The notes: generated from the letters alone by a model not told the origin. DNA of 64,000 nucleotides from Svornostia abyssi (GCA_024666565.1 CP088295.1:1364001-1428000); one strand, 5' to 3'. Numbered from the stretch's first letter, positions 1 to 9,213 are shown. Made by a program: numbers and translations.

Positions 1-1
1 G

Positions 2-946
2 GCCACGGACAGGACGGCGGCAGTGCTCGGGCTGGGCGCTGCACTGCCCCCGACGGTGATCCCGAGCGGCGACGTCGCCGAGCGCATCGGCAAGGCGCCG
101 GGCTGGATCGAGCGGCGGACCGGCATCGAGACGCGCCGCCGGCTGCAGCCCGACGAGTCGATGACGTCGCTCGCCGCCGAGGCGGCGCTCGCCGCGCTCG
201 ACGACGCGGGGGTCGACCCCGCGGACATCGACACGGTGCTCGCCGCCACGACACAGGGCGACGACCTGCTGCCGAACCTCGCGCCCCAGGTGGCCGCGCG
301 GATCGGCGCGACCAACGCGGGCGCCGCCGACATCGGCGCCGCGTGCGCCGGGTTCGTCGCGGGGCTCCCGATGGCCGCGGCGCTCATCGAGACCGGCCGT
401 GCCGACCGCGTGCTGCTCGTCGGCGCCGACGCGCTCAGCCGCTTCCTCGACCACGACGACCCGGTCACCGCCGCGCTGTTCGGCGACGGCGCGGGCGCGA
501 TCGTCCTCGGCCCGTCCGAGGGTGACGGCGGCATCGGCCCCGTCCTCGTGCGCAGCGACGGCGACCAGGGCCATCTCGTCGGCATCCCCGGCCACGCCGG
601 CCCGATCGCGATGGACGGCCACGGCACGTTCCTCGGCGCGATCAACAACCTGAGCGCCGCCACGGCGGAGGTGGTCGAGCGCGCCGGGCTGCAGCTCGAC
701 GACATCGATCTCTTCGTCTACCACCAGGCCAACCGCCGGATCCTCGCGGGGATCGCCGAGCGCCTGGGCATCGAGGGCGAGCGCGTCGTCGACGCCATCG
801 CCCACGCCGGGAACACGTCCGCGGCCAGCCTGCCGCTCGCACTCGACGCGGCACGCCGCGACGGGCGCCTGCGGCCGGGCGCCCGCGTGCTGCTCGGAGC
901 CGTCGGCTCCGGGTTCACGTGGGGCGCGGGCGTCGTGACCTGGTGA
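2..946 (+). CDS. fabH: 3-oxoacyl-ACP synthase III (KAS III), 5' end possibly outside window
   Basis: Starts fatty-acid synthesis by condensing an acyl-CoA primer with malonyl-ACP. The thiolase-fold catalytic triad is visible: Cys108 (GAACAGF), His234 (YHQANRR) and Asn264 (AGNTSAAS), numbered from the GTG at 23. The frame is open to the window edge, and the codons before 23 (A-T-D-R-T-A-A) read like a normal KAS III N-terminus, so the true start probably lies upstream; 23 would leave the protein slightly short. It is the first visible gene of a FAS-II operon and sits 22 bp before the acyl carrier protein gene. KAS III-like enzymes of other pathways share this fold, but the context supports FabH. 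Confidence 0.9.
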   Translation, partial: ATDRTAAVLGLGAALPPTVIPSGDVAERIGKAPGWIERRTGIETRRRLQPDESMTSLAAEAALAALDDAGVDPADIDTVLAATTQGDDLLPNLAPQVAARIGATNAGAADIGAACAGFVAGLPMAAALIETGRADRVLLVGADALSRFLDHDDPVTAALFGDGAGAIVLGPSEGDGGIGPVLVRSDGDQGHLVGIPGHAGPIAMDGHGTFLGAINNLSAATAEVVERAGLQLDDIDLFVYHQANRRILAGIAERLGIEGERVVDAIAHAGNTSAASLPLALDAARRDGRLRPGARVLLGAVGSGFTWGAGVVTW

Positions 947-968
947 CCACCAACGAGGGAGCAACCCC

Positions 969-1214
969 ATGAGCAGCACTGACACCACCACGGTCGAGCA
1001 GAAGGTCTTCGAGGCGCTCGCCGCGCTCGGGACCGAGGCCGAGATCACGCGGGAGGCGTCGCTTGAGGAGCTCGACGTCGACAGCCTCGACCTCGCCGAG
1101 TTCGCGCAGATCATCGACGAGGACCTCGGCGTGCGCCTGGAGGGCAAGGACCTCAAGGACGTCAAGGTCGTCGGCGACGTCGTCGACCTCATCGCCGCGC
1201 GGGTCGACGCCTGA
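969..1214 (+). CDS. acpP: Acyl carrier protein
   Basis: An 81-residue acidic acyl carrier protein that carries growing acyl chains on 4'-phosphopantetheine. The attachment serine is Ser39 in the motif DVDSLDLAEF. The length and the high Asp/Glu content are typical. A purine-rich GAGGGAG element precedes the ATG. Its stop overlaps the start of fabF (TGATG), so the two are translationally linked. The holo-ACP synthase needed to modify it is not in the window. Confidence 0.95.
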   Translation: MSSTDTTTVEQKVFEALAALGTEAEITREASLEELDVDSLDLAEFAQIIDEDLGVRLEGKDLKDVKVVGDVVDLIAARVDA

Positions 1215-2407
1215 TGGCCGACGTGGTCGTCACCGGGATCGGCGCCGTCACGCCGCTGGGCGTGGGCGCCGAGACGCTGCTGCGCGAATGGGTCGCCGGC
1301 AACGACGGGATCCGCGGCGGCGAAGCGCCGTGCGCGGACTTCGACCCGCGCACGGTGATGACCGCGAAGGAGGCCCGCCGGGCCGACCGCTTCACCCAGC
1401 TCGCCGTCGGCGCGGCGGAGGAGGCGATCGCGCAGGCGCGCCTCGAGGACCTCGACGGCACGCGGGTCGGGTGCATCGTCGGCACGGGCATCGGCGGGAT
1501 CGAGACCCTCGAGAACGCCCACACGACCCTCGGCGCGCAGGGGCCCGACCGCGTTCCGCCGCTGTCGATCCCGCTCATGATGAGCAACGCCGCGCCCGCC
1601 GCGATCGCGATGCGTCACGACGTGCGCGGTCCCGTGTTCGGCGTGGTCAGCGCGTGCGCCGCCGGCGCCCACGCGATCGGCGCCGCGGCGCGCACGATCC
1701 GCTGCGGCGACGCCGACGTGGTGATCACCGGTGGGGCCGAGGCCTCGCTGACCCCGCTCGCCCGCGCTGCGTTCGCCGCGCTCGACGCGACCTCGCCGAC
1801 CGGCGAATCGCGCCCGTTCGACGCGCGGCGCAACGGCTTCGTCATGGGCGAAGGCGCAGGCGTCCTCGTGCTGGAGGACCGTGCGCACGCCGAGGCCCGC
1901 GGGGCGCAGATCCTCGGCGTGGTCAGCGGCTACGGCGCGACCGCCGACGCGTACCACCTCACGTCGCCGCGGGCCGACGGCTCCGGCGCCGCGCAGGCGA
2001 TCGGCGCCGCGCTGGCCGACGCGATGCGCGGCCCCGACGAGGTCGACTACGTCAACGCCCACGGCACGTCGACGCCGCAGAACGACCGCGCCGAGACGAA
2101 CGCCATCCAGATGGCGCTCGGCGACCGCGCCGCGAAGATCCCCGTGTCATCCACGAAGTCCGCGATCGGCCACCTGCTCGGTGCCGCCGGGGCGGTCGAG
2201 GCCATCGCCACGCTGCTCGCCCTGCGCGAGCGCGTCGCGCCACCCACCCTCGGTTGGGAAGTGCGCGACGAGGGTATGGACCTCGACTACGTCCCCGGCG
2301 CAGCGCGGCCGCTGGCCGTCACCGGCGACCGCGCTGCGGTGGGGATCTCCAACTCGTTCGGGTTCGGCGGGCACAACGCCGTGCTGGTACTCGAGGGAAC
2401 GCCATGA
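1214..2407 (+). CDS. fabF: 3-oxoacyl-ACP synthase II (KAS II)
   Basis: Elongating ketoacyl-ACP synthase of 397 residues. The Cys-His-His triad is complete: Cys148 (SACAAG), His283 ([11 protein letters not shown]) and His320 ([10 protein letters not shown]), with the conserved Lys315. It extends acyl-ACP with malonyl-ACP in the cytosol. The start overlaps the acp stop and its own stop overlaps the next start (ATGA at 2404-2407). The family also includes chain-length factors and polyketide KS enzymes, but the intact active site and the FAS-II neighbours favour primary lipid synthesis. Confidence 0.94.
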   Translation: MADVVVTGIGAVTPLGVGAETLLREWVAGNDGIRGGEAPCADFDPRTVMTAKEARRADRFTQLAVGAAEEAIAQARLEDLDGTRVGCIVGTGIGGIETLENAHTTLGAQGPDRVPPLSIPLMMSNAAPAAIAMRHDVRGPVFGVVSACAAGAHAIGAAARTIRCGDADVVITGGAEASLTPLARAAFAALDATSPTGESRPFDARRNGFVMGEGAGVLVLEDRAHAEARGAQILGVVSGYGATADAYHLTSPRADGSGAAQAIGAALADAMRGPDEVDYVNAHGTSTPQNDRAETNAIQMALGDRAAKIPVSSTKSAIGHLLGAAGAVEAIATLLALRERVAPPTLGWEVRDEGMDLDYVPGAARPLAVTGDRAAVGISNSFGFGGHNAVLVLEGTP

Positions 2408-3858
2408 CCCTGGCGCTCGTCGACCGCGCGGACGAACGGCTCGACGCCGCCCAGCGACTCGCCGCGCTGTGCGACCCGGGCACCGTGCACCGCGTGCGCG
2501 GCGCGGCGCGTTCGACCCGGATCGGGGAGCGGGCGGTGGACGGCGACGGCGTCGTCGTCGGATCCGGCCGCATCCACGGCCGGCCGGTTTCCTGCTTCGC
2601 CGAGGACGGCGCGTTCCTCGGCGGCTCGCTCGGTGTGGCGCACGCCGACGGAGTCGTCCACGCGCTGCGCCACGCGGGCCGCGCGGGCATCCCGGTCGTC
2701 GGCTTCATCGAGTCGGCGGGCGCCCGGCTGCAGGAGGGCGTCGACGCGCTCGACGGCTACGGGCGGATCTTCGCCGAGCACGTCGCGCTGTCGGGCCGCG
2801 TGCCGCAGATCAGCATCGTGTGCGGCGCGGCGGCCGGCGGTGGCTCATACGCGCCGGCGCTCACCGACTTCGTCGTGATGACCGAGCGGGCCAGCATGTT
2901 CCTCACCGGCCCCGGGGTCGTGCGCGAGGTCATGGGCGAGGACGTCGACTTCGCCGGGCTCGGCGGCCCGCGGGTCCACGGGCGCCAGTCGGGCGTCGCG
3001 CACTTCGTGGTGGAGACCGAGGTCGACGGCGCGCTGCTCGCCCGCGACCTCCTCAGCTACCTCCCGGCGCAGGCCGGCCACCGGCCGGTCGCCACCGTCC
3101 CCGCGCCGCCGCCCACCGAGCGGCCGGACCGTGCGGTGCCCGAACTGGGGCGCAAGGTCTACGACGTCCGCCGTGTGATCCGCGACCTCTCCGACGGCGG
3201 TGACCTGCTCGAGGTCCACGCCGGCTGGGCGCGGAACGTCGTCTGCGCCTTCGCGCGGATCGACGGTCACGCCGTCGGGGTGATCGCCAACCAGCCCAAG
3301 TACCTGGGTGGCGTGCTCGACGCCGACGCGTCCCAGAAGGCCGCGCGCTTCGTCCAGACCTGCGACCGCTTCGGCGTCCCGCTCGTCGTCCTCGTCGACA
3401 CGCCCGGCTTCCTCCCGGGGACGCGCCAGGAGCAGGGCGGCGTGATCCGCCACGGCGCGAAGCTCGTCCACGCGTTCGCCGCCGCGACCGTCCCGAGCGT
3501 GACCGTCGTGCTGCGCAAGGCCTTCGGCGGCGCGCTCATCGCGATGAACAGCCGGGCGCTCGGCGCCGACGCGATCTTCGCCTGGCCGCAGGCCACGCTC
3601 GGCGTCATGGGCGCCCCGCAGGCCGTCGGCATCACCCATCGCCGGGAGATCGCGGCCGCCGACGACCCTGAGGCCGCGCGCGCCGCGATCGCCGCGCGCT
3701 ACGAGGCCGAGCAGCTGCGTGCCGACGTCGCGGCGGCCCAGGGCCACGTCGATGAGGTCATCGCCCCATCGTCGACCCGCGCGCGGATCGCGCACACCCT
3801 CGGCAGCCACGCGGCCGCCCCGCGAGAGCCCGCCACGGCGAGGAACGGTCCACTATGA
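2404..3858 (+). CDS. Acyl-CoA carboxyltransferase beta subunit (AccD/PccB type)
   Basis: A 484-residue biotin-dependent carboxyltransferase with both crotonase-fold halves: the N half has the oxyanion region around [14 protein letters not shown] and the C half has [13 protein letters not shown] and [12 protein letters not shown]. It transfers CO2 from carboxybiotin to acetyl-CoA or propionyl-CoA. Its place between fabF and a dehydratase gene suggests that it supplies malonyl-CoA to this operon. No biotin carboxylase or BCCP subunit is present here. The same frame is open far upstream, but the ATG at 2404 fits the family N-terminus and gives ATGA coupling with fabF. Substrate preference cannot be read from sequence alone. 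Confidence 0.88.
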   Translation: MTLALVDRADERLDAAQRLAALCDPGTVHRVRGAARSTRIGERAVDGDGVVVGSGRIHGRPVSCFAEDGAFLGGSLGVAHADGVVHALRHAGRAGIPVVGFIESAGARLQEGVDALDGYGRIFAEHVALSGRVPQISIVCGAAAGGGSYAPALTDFVVMTERASMFLTGPGVVREVMGEDVDFAGLGGPRVHGRQSGVAHFVVETEVDGALLARDLLSYLPAQAGHRPVATVPAPPPTERPDRAVPELGRKVYDVRRVIRDLSDGGDLLEVHAGWARNVVCAFARIDGHAVGVIANQPKYLGGVLDADASQKAARFVQTCDRFGVPLVVLVDTPGFLPGTRQEQGGVIRHGAKLVHAFAAATVPSVTVVLRKAFGGALIAMNSRALGADAIFAWPQATLGVMGAPQAVGITHRREIAAADDPEAARAAIAARYEAEQLRADVAAAQGHVDEVIAPSSTRARIAHTLGSHAAAPREPATARNGPL

Positions 3859-4304
3859 GCCTCATGGAGACGACCCTGAACTGGAGCGCCCCCTTCACCG
3901 AGCTGGTGGAGGGCCTGGAGTTCGAGACGGCATGGCGGACGATCACCGAAGCGGACGTGCAGGCCTTCGCGACGCTGACCGACGACCACCACCCGCAGCA
4001 CGTCGACCCCGAGTGGGCGGCGAACAGCGCCTTCGGCGAGCAGATCGCCCACGGCCTGCTCGTGCTCAGCGCGGCCGCGGGCCTCGTGCCCTTCGACCCC
4101 GAGCGCGTGATGGCGCTGCGCCGCGTGTCCGACGCGGTCTTCAAGCGGCCGGTGCGCTTCGGCGAGGAGATCCGCGTCGTCGGCTCGCTGGTCGGCCTGC
4201 GCGCGCTGGGTGACGACACCGGCCTGGTGACGTGCCGCTGGAACGTCGTGGGCCGCGACGGCAAGGCGATCATCCGGGCGGAGGTCCAGGTGGTGTGGCA
4301 GTGA
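3855..4304 (+). CDS. MaoC-type hotdog dehydratase
   Basis: A 149-residue single-hotdog protein with the MaoC/R-hydratase signature, Asp-x4-His in DDHHPQHVD (about residues 42-50), followed by FGEQIAHGLLVLS. Such proteins hydrate enoyl thioesters or dehydrate 3-hydroxyacyl thioesters. Inside a FAS-II operon that has no FabZ or FabA, it most likely performs the 3-hydroxyacyl-ACP dehydration step, as HadB-type enzymes do in mycobacteria. It overlaps the carboxyltransferase gene by ATGA and the fabI gene by GTGA. The dehydration role is inferred from context. Confidence 0.85.
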   Translation: MSLMETTLNWSAPFTELVEGLEFETAWRTITEADVQAFATLTDDHHPQHVDPEWAANSAFGEQIAHGLLVLSAAAGLVPFDPERVMALRRVSDAVFKRPVRFGEEIRVVGSLVGLRALGDDTGLVTCRWNVVGRDGKAIIRAEVQVVWQ

Positions 4305-5137
4305 GCGCGCGCCGCTTCCTCATCACCGGGGTCATCACGCGGTACTCGATCGCGTGGGAGGTCGCCCGCCAGCTGCAAGAGGCCGGTGACGAGGTCATCC
4401 TCACCGGCTTCGGCCGCACGAAGCGCATGACCGAGCGCGCCGCCCGTGCGCTGCCGGTCGCGCCCGAGGTGCTGGAACTCGACGTCAACGCGCCGGACGA
4501 CCTCACCCGCCTCGCCGATGACCTCGCCGAGCGGTGGGATCATCTCGACGGGGTGCTGCACGCCATCGCCTTCGCCCCCGAGGACGCCCTCGGCGGCCGG
4601 TTCCTCGACACGCCGTCGGACAGCGCGCTGCTCGCGTTCCAGACCAGCGCGTTCAGCTTCAAGGCGCTCGCCGTCGCGCTGCTGCCGCTCATGCAGCGGG
4701 CGCCGCGCGGCGCCGGCGTGGTCGGCCTCGACTTCGACGCGACGGTCGCCTGGCCGGTCTACGACTGGATGGGCGTGGCGAAGGCCGGGCTCGAAGCGGT
4801 CAACCGGTACCTGGCCCGTGACCTCGGCCCGCACGGGGTGCACGTGAACCTCGTCAGCGCCGGCCCGATCAAGACGGCGGCAGCGGGAGGCATCCCCGGC
4901 TTCGAGACGCTCGCCGACTCGTGGGAGGAGGCCGCCCCGCTGGGCTGGGACGTGAGTGATCCCGCGCCCGTCGCGGCGGCTGCGTGCTTCCTGCTCGGCG
5001 ACGGCGCCCGCGCGATCAGCGGCGAGATCCTGCACGTCGACGGCGGGTACCACGCGATGGGCGCGCCGGGTGCGGGCGCGGCGGCGGCGACCCGGGAGCC
5101 GACACCCTCCGCGACGCCGGAGACCGCAGAGGTCTGA
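4301..5137 (+). CDS. fabI: Enoyl-ACP reductase, FabI/InhA type
   Basis: NAD(P)H-dependent enoyl-ACP reductase of 278 residues that completes each elongation cycle. It shows the SDR-type nucleotide-binding start RFLITGVIT and the FabI-specific Tyr-x6-Lys active site YDWMGVAK, close to the InhA form. The GTG at 4301 overlaps the previous stop (GTGA) and puts the Rossmann strand directly at the N-terminus; an upstream in-frame ATG would add 23 unlikely residues. The C-terminus has a short Ala/Pro-rich tail. It is the last gene of the FAS-II operon. No ketoacyl reductase (FabG) or FabD is in the window, so these are presumably upstream or elsewhere. Confidence 0.93.
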   Translation: MSARRFLITGVITRYSIAWEVARQLQEAGDEVILTGFGRTKRMTERAARALPVAPEVLELDVNAPDDLTRLADDLAERWDHLDGVLHAIAFAPEDALGGRFLDTPSDSALLAFQTSAFSFKALAVALLPLMQRAPRGAGVVGLDFDATVAWPVYDWMGVAKAGLEAVNRYLARDLGPHGVHVNLVSAGPIKTAAAGGIPGFETLADSWEEAAPLGWDVSDPAPVAAAACFLLGDGARAISGEILHVDGGYHAMGAPGAGAAAATREPTPSATPETAEV

Positions 5138-5170
5138 GGGGTACGCAGACCGCGCACGGCGATCCGGTCG

Positions 5171-6604
5171 CTACGAGCGGATCCCCTGCGTGAGCTGGAA
5201 CCGGTCGTCCGGGTCGACCTGCGCCTTGATGGACTCCAGCCGCTTGAGGTTCGCGCCGTAGTACGCCTGCAGCGGCGAGCTGAGGTCCAGGTCCGAGTAG
5301 TTCTGGTAGGCCTGCCCGTTGCCGTACTTCGCGATGAGCTTGCGGGCGGAGTTCACCCGCTGCCGGGCGGTGCTGATCGGCGCGTAGGAGACGATCTGCA
5401 CGCTGAAGCGCACGTTGCGGTGCACGAACGCGGTGGCGCTGGGCGACACGTCGTTGATGCGCCCGCCGTAGCTGTCGCAGACCAGCGTCGCGCCGGTGTT
5501 CGCCGCGGAGACGAACGCGCTGCGGGCGGCGCTGGAGAGCTTCTTCGCGACGTAGATGGACGACGCGTCGAAGGGCTGCGGCTTGATGTTCTCGCACTGC
5601 GCCACGGACGCCCCTTCCGCGCACCCGGCCCAGCGGGTCATCAGCGACAGATACGACGACGTGCCGACGCTGATGCTCGCGCCCGGGATGTTCCGCAGCG
5701 GCGCGATGAGCTTGCGCAGGTTCGCCTCCGAGCCGAAGTACTGGCCGAACACGGTGGCGCCGCCGCTCGTCAGCGTGCACAGCGAGGTGAGCGCCGCCGG
5801 CGCGCCCGGCGCGAGGTCGTCGAACGCCTCCAGGGCGGCCGCCCGTGATCCCTTCGGGAAGCGCGCGAAGAACCACGCCGCGCTGCGGACCTTCTGGGTG
5901 CGCAGCTTCATCGACGTGACGAGCGCGAAGCTCCCGCCGCCGCCGCGCAGCGCCCAGAAGAGGTCGCTGTTCTGCGACGCGCTGCAGGTCCGCAGCTCCC
6001 CGGCGGCGGTGACGGCCTGGATGCTCTGGATGCGGTCGAGGGCCAGGCCGAGGTTGCGGCCCGCCAGGCCCATGCCGCCGCCGAGCGCGTGGCCGCCGAG
6101 GGCGACGTTCGGGCACGAGCCGGCGGGGATCGTGGCACCGCGCCTGGCGAGCGTGGCGTAGACGCCGAGGAGGAGCGCGCCCGGGCCGATCGTCGCCACG
6201 CCGCTGCTGTTCAGCGACACGCTGGACAGCGAGCCGACGTCGACCACCACCGCGCTGCTCGACGTGGACGCGCCGTTGTACGCGTTGCCGCCCGACTTGC
6301 CCACGAGCGGGATGTCGAAGCGACTGGCCCAGCGGACCACCTCGCGCACGTCGTTGGCGTCACGCACACGCACGACGGCCGGCGGGTCGATGCCGTTGAA
6401 GCGGGTGTTGAAGAGCTGGCTCGCCGCGCTGTACCCCTTCGTTGCGGGGGTGAAGACGGTGCCGCGCACGGCACTGCGCAGTGCGCTGAGCTGGGCGGGG
6501 GTCAGGCGCGTGGCCGCGGACGTGTTCGCGGCGAGCGGGCCGAGGGACAGGGCGAGTGCGCCGGCGGCAGAGCGCTGGACGAACTCACGGCGAGTGGTCG
6601 TCAT
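5171..6604 (-). CDS. Tat-exported FAD-linked oxidoreductase (berberine-bridge type)
   Basis: A 477-residue PCMH-fold flavoprotein. The N-terminus carries a twin-arginine signal (MTTTRREFVQ, then a hydrophobic Ala/Leu stretch). The FAD domain spans about residues 55-230 and the BBE domain is at the C-terminus (YYGANLKRLESIKAQVDPDD). Family members usually bind FAD through both a His and a Cys. Here the Cys is present (Cys164 in GSCPNV) but the His position reads Asn107 in SGGNAYNG, so FAD is probably held by one covalent bond at most. The start is the ATG that gives the Tat signal; the frame stays open upstream without signal-like sequence. Substrate unknown; oligosaccharides and aromatic alcohols are usual. 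Confidence 0.85.
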   Translation of the reverse strand: MTTTRREFVQRSAAGALALSLGPLAANTSAATRLTPAQLSALRSAVRGTVFTPATKGYSAASQLFNTRFNGIDPPAVVRVRDANDVREVVRWASRFDIPLVGKSGGNAYNGASTSSSAVVVDVGSLSSVSLNSSGVATIGPGALLLGVYATLARRGATIPAGSCPNVALGGHALGGGMGLAGRNLGLALDRIQSIQAVTAAGELRTCSASQNSDLFWALRGGGGSFALVTSMKLRTQKVRSAAWFFARFPKGSRAAALEAFDDLAPGAPAALTSLCTLTSGGATVFGQYFGSEANLRKLIAPLRNIPGASISVGTSSYLSLMTRWAGCAEGASVAQCENIKPQPFDASSIYVAKKLSSAARSAFVSAANTGATLVCDSYGGRINDVSPSATAFVHRNVRFSVQIVSYAPISTARQRVNSARKLIAKYGNGQAYQNYSDLDLSSPLQAYYGANLKRLESIKAQVDPDDRFQLTQGIRS

Positions 6605-6644
6605 GCGCGGATCGTACGCGGCGGCCCCGCCGTCCCTGGCCGGT

Positions 6645-6685
6645 TCACCGACCTTCCTGTCGCTCAGCGACAACAACGTCGGTGA
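6645..6685. repeat. 41-bp near-perfect dyad between divergent genes
   Basis: Centred on C6665. The inner arms are TGTCGCT (6658-6664) and AGCGACA (6666-6672); the outer arms are TCACCGAC (6645-6652) and GTCGGTGA (6678-6685). Seventeen of twenty paired positions are complementary. It lies in the 138-bp gap between the flavoprotein gene (minus) and moaE (plus). It could be a regulator site serving both genes or a copy of an interspersed palindromic element; I see no second copy in this window. Confidence 0.7.
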
Positions 6686-6742
6686 CACCGGGTGTGGCAC
6701 GACGCCATATGCCCCGAAGCACCCCACCGATACCCTCCACGC

Positions 6743-7156
6743 ATGGAGCGCGAGCCGCACGTCGCCATCCGCGACACACCGCTCGACCCGGCGCAGATCA
6801 CGGCGCTCGTGACGGACCCGCGCGCGGGCGCCGTCATCACGTTCAGCGGCGTGACCCGCGAGGTGCCGTCGCTCGACTACGAGGCGTACGGCGAGATGGC
6901 CGAGCAGACGATTCGCGACATCGCGCGCGCGGCCCAGCAGCGCCACGGGTTGACCGCCGTCGCCGTCGAGCACCGCACCGGGAGCGTCGCCCTCTCCGAG
7001 CCCAGCGTCGTCGTCGCGGTCTCCGCCGGTCACCGCCCCGAGGCGTTCGACGGCGCCCGCGAGATCATCGACGAGCTGAAGGCCCGCGCCCCGATCTGGA
7101 AGCGCGAGGAGCGCGACGGGGAGTTCGTCGAGGTCGAGGGGACCGTGCCGTCATGA
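6743..7156 (+). CDS. moaE: Molybdopterin synthase catalytic subunit
   Basis: A 137-residue MoaE. With MoaD it inserts dithiolene sulfur into cyclic pyranopterin monophosphate to give molybdopterin. The signatures are EHRTGSVALSEPSV and the C-terminal Lys-rich active site ELKARAPIWKRE, whose two lysines match the catalytic and substrate-binding lysines of the family. The ATG at 6743 starts close to the first family residues; an earlier ATG at 6692 would add a tail without homology. It overlaps moaA by ATGA (7153-7156). MoaD is encoded 3.3 kb downstream. Confidence 0.93.
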   Translation: MEREPHVAIRDTPLDPAQITALVTDPRAGAVITFSGVTREVPSLDYEAYGEMAEQTIRDIARAAQQRHGLTAVAVEHRTGSVALSEPSVVVAVSAGHRPEAFDGAREIIDELKARAPIWKREERDGEFVEVEGTVPS

Positions 7157-8139
7157 CGCTCACCGACGCCCACGGCCGCACGGTCGACGACCTGCGCATC
7201 AGCGTCGTCGACCGCTGCAACCTGCGCTGCACCTACTGCATGCCCGCCGAGGGGCTGCCGTGGCTGGACCGTTCCGACATCCTCAGCTTCGAGGAGCTCG
7301 AACGGCTCACGCGCGTGTTCGTCGACCTCGGGGTGAAGACCGTTCGCCTGACCGGCGGCGAGCCGCTCGTGCGCAAGGACTTCCCGGTGCTCGCCGGGAT
7401 GCTCGCGGGCATCGACGGGATCGAGGACCTCTCCGTCACCACGAACGGCGTGCTGCTCGAGCGCGACGCCGCGAAGCTCGTCGCCGCCGGCATCGACCGC
7501 TTCAACGTCAGCCTCGACAGCCTGCACCACGAGCGCTTCCACCAGCTCACGCGCCGTGACGACCTGCACCGCGTGCTGCGCGGGCTGCAGACGCTCGGCG
7601 CGCAGCCGGGCGTCGGCACGATCAAGGTGAACTGCGTCGCGCTGCGCGGCGTCACCGAGCACGAGGTCATCGACTTCGCCGACCTCGCCCGCCGCGAGCC
7701 CTACGAGGTGCGGTTCATCGAGTTCATGCCGCTCGACGCCGACCGCAACTGGACCCCGGACGACGTCCTCACCGGCGAGGAGATCCGCCAGATCATCCAC
7801 GCGACGTACCCGCTCACCGATCCCGAGCGGCCCGCGCACGCCACCGCGAAGGTCTGCCACTTCCTCGACGGCAAGGGCCGGGTCGGCTTCATCAACCCGG
7901 TGAGCGAACCCTTCTGCAGCGACTGCAACCGCCTGCGCCTCACCGCCGACGGGCGGCTGCGCACCTGCCTGTTCAGCCAGCGCGAGACCGATCTGCGTGC
8001 GCCGATGCGCGAGGGCGCCTCCGACGACGAGCTCGGCACGCTCATCCAGGACGCGGTGTGGCGCAAGGAGCTCAAGCATCACGTCGGCGAGCCGGGCTTC
8101 GTGCCGCCGCCGCGCTCGATGTCGCAGATCGGCGGGTAG
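7153..8139 (+). CDS. moaA: GTP 3',8-cyclase
   Basis: A 328-residue radical-SAM enzyme that, with MoaC, converts GTP to cyclic pyranopterin monophosphate. The N-terminal SAM cluster motif is CNLRCTYC (Cys22, Cys26, Cys29). The C-terminal substrate cluster is formed by Cys in CSDCNRLRL plus a later Cys in RTCLF, and the protein ends in the required GlyGly (SQIGG). The start overlaps the moaE stop. All catalytic elements are intact. Confidence 0.96.
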   Translation: MTLTDAHGRTVDDLRISVVDRCNLRCTYCMPAEGLPWLDRSDILSFEELERLTRVFVDLGVKTVRLTGGEPLVRKDFPVLAGMLAGIDGIEDLSVTTNGVLLERDAAKLVAAGIDRFNVSLDSLHHERFHQLTRRDDLHRVLRGLQTLGAQPGVGTIKVNCVALRGVTEHEVIDFADLARREPYEVRFIEFMPLDADRNWTPDDVLTGEEIRQIIHATYPLTDPERPAHATAKVCHFLDGKGRVGFINPVSEPFCSDCNRLRLTADGRLRTCLFSQRETDLRAPMREGASDDELGTLIQDAVWRKELKHHVGEPGFVPPPRSMSQIGG

Positions 8140-8149
8140 GTTCTCCGCC

Positions 8150-8632
8150 ATGAGCGAGCTCACGCACCTCGACGACCAGGGCGCGGCGCGGATGGTCGAC
8201 GTCGGCGCGAAGCCCGAGACCGAGCGCGCGGCCGTGGCGCGTGCGACGGTGAAGGTCTCACCGCAGACGGCGAGCCTGGTCGCGGCCGGGGACGCGTCGA
8301 AGGGCGACGTCGCCGCCGTGGCGCGCATCGCGGCGATCGGCGCGGCGAAGAAGACGGGCGACCTCATCCCGCTGTGCCATCCGCTCGGCCTCACGAGCGT
8401 TGACGTCGACATCGCCATCGACGAGGCGGCCGGCGAGATCATCGTCACGTGCGAGACGCACTGCGTGGGGCGCACCGGCGTGGAGATGGAGGCGATGGCC
8501 GGCGCGAGCATCGGCGCGCTGGCGGTCTACGACATGGTCAAGGGCGTCGAGCGCGACGCGTTCGTCGAGCAGGTCGTCCTCTTGGAGAAGCGCGGTGGCC
8601 GAAGCGGTCACTGGCGGCGCGGCGAGGCATGA
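8150..8632 (+). CDS. moaC: Cyclic pyranopterin monophosphate synthase
   Basis: A 160-residue MoaC that completes cPMP formation after MoaA. Signatures: LIPLCHPLGLTSVDVD and the region VGRTGVEMEAMAGAS ending in AVYDMVKG with the conserved catalytic Asp and Lys. The ATG lies 10 bp after the moaA stop, and the family N-terminus begins at THLDDQGAARMVDVG. Its 3' end overlaps the convergent mobA gene by 25 bp. Confidence 0.95.
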   Translation: MSELTHLDDQGAARMVDVGAKPETERAAVARATVKVSPQTASLVAAGDASKGDVAAVARIAAIGAAKKTGDLIPLCHPLGLTSVDVDIAIDEAAGEIIVTCETHCVGRTGVEMEAMAGASIGALAVYDMVKGVERDAFVEQVVLLEKRGGRSGHWRRGEA

Positions 8633-9213
8633 GCGATCAGTCGGGCCCGGTCCAGGTCCTCGGGCGTGTTGACGTTCACGAACGCGTGACCCGCGGTATC
8701 GAGCGCCGCGAGCCGCGTGCCCTCCAGGGTGGCGGCGCCGAGTGCGCGCACCGTCGCGGTGATCGAGGCGTCCTCGTCGAGCGCCGCCTCCAGCGCCGGG
8801 AGCTGATCGCGGTCATAGCGCGCCACGAGCGGCTGCGGACGGCCGGCAGCGACGGGCACGAGTGGCCCGGGGGCATCGGCCAGCGCGCGGATGAGCGCGG
8901 GGGGCACGAACGGCAGGTCGCCGCCGAGCACCACGATCCCGCGTGCGTCGGTCAGCTCGCGCAGCGCGATCACGATCCCGAGCAACGGGTGCTCGGGCTC
9001 CTGCGGCTCGCGCAGGACGGGCACGGTGACGGGCGGCAGGTCCGTGTCGGGCTTCGCCACGACGATGGCGCGCACTGCGGCCTCCTCGGCGTGCCCCAGC
9101 GCGATGTGCAGCAGCGGCCGGCCGTCGATCTCGGCCAGCATCTTCGGCTCGCCCAGGCGGCGCCCGCGCCCGCCCGCGAGCACCACGGCCACGATCTCCG
9201 GTGACACGTCCAT
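8608..9213 (-). CDS. mobA: Molybdenum cofactor guanylyltransferase
   Basis: A 201-residue nucleotidyltransferase that attaches GMP to Mo-molybdopterin to make the MGD form used by DMSO-reductase-family enzymes. Motifs: VVLAGGRGRRLGEPKM (nucleotide binding), GGDLPFV (metal/nucleotide) and FVNVNTPEDL near the C-terminus. It runs against the other moa genes, overlapping moaC at its 3' end, and its ATG shares bases with the moeA ATG on the other strand. Its presence matches the bis-MGD-type oxidoreductase at 23482. Confidence 0.88.
   Translation of the reverse strand: MDVSPEIVAVVLAGGRGRRLGEPKMLAEIDGRPLLHIALGHAEEAAVRAIVVAKPDTDLPPVTVPVLREPQEPEHPLLGIVIALRELTDARGIVVLGGDLPFVPPALIRALADAPGPLVPVAAGRPQPLVARYDRDQLPALEAALDEDASITATVRALGAATLEGTRLAALDTAGHAFVNVNTPEDLDRARLIAHASPRRQ

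Noticed and set aside
1063..2403. Long open frame continuing upstream of the carboxyltransferase gene
   Set aside because: It overlaps acp and fabF entirely and has the Arg/Pro-rich composition of a shifted GC-rich frame; family homology begins at 2404.
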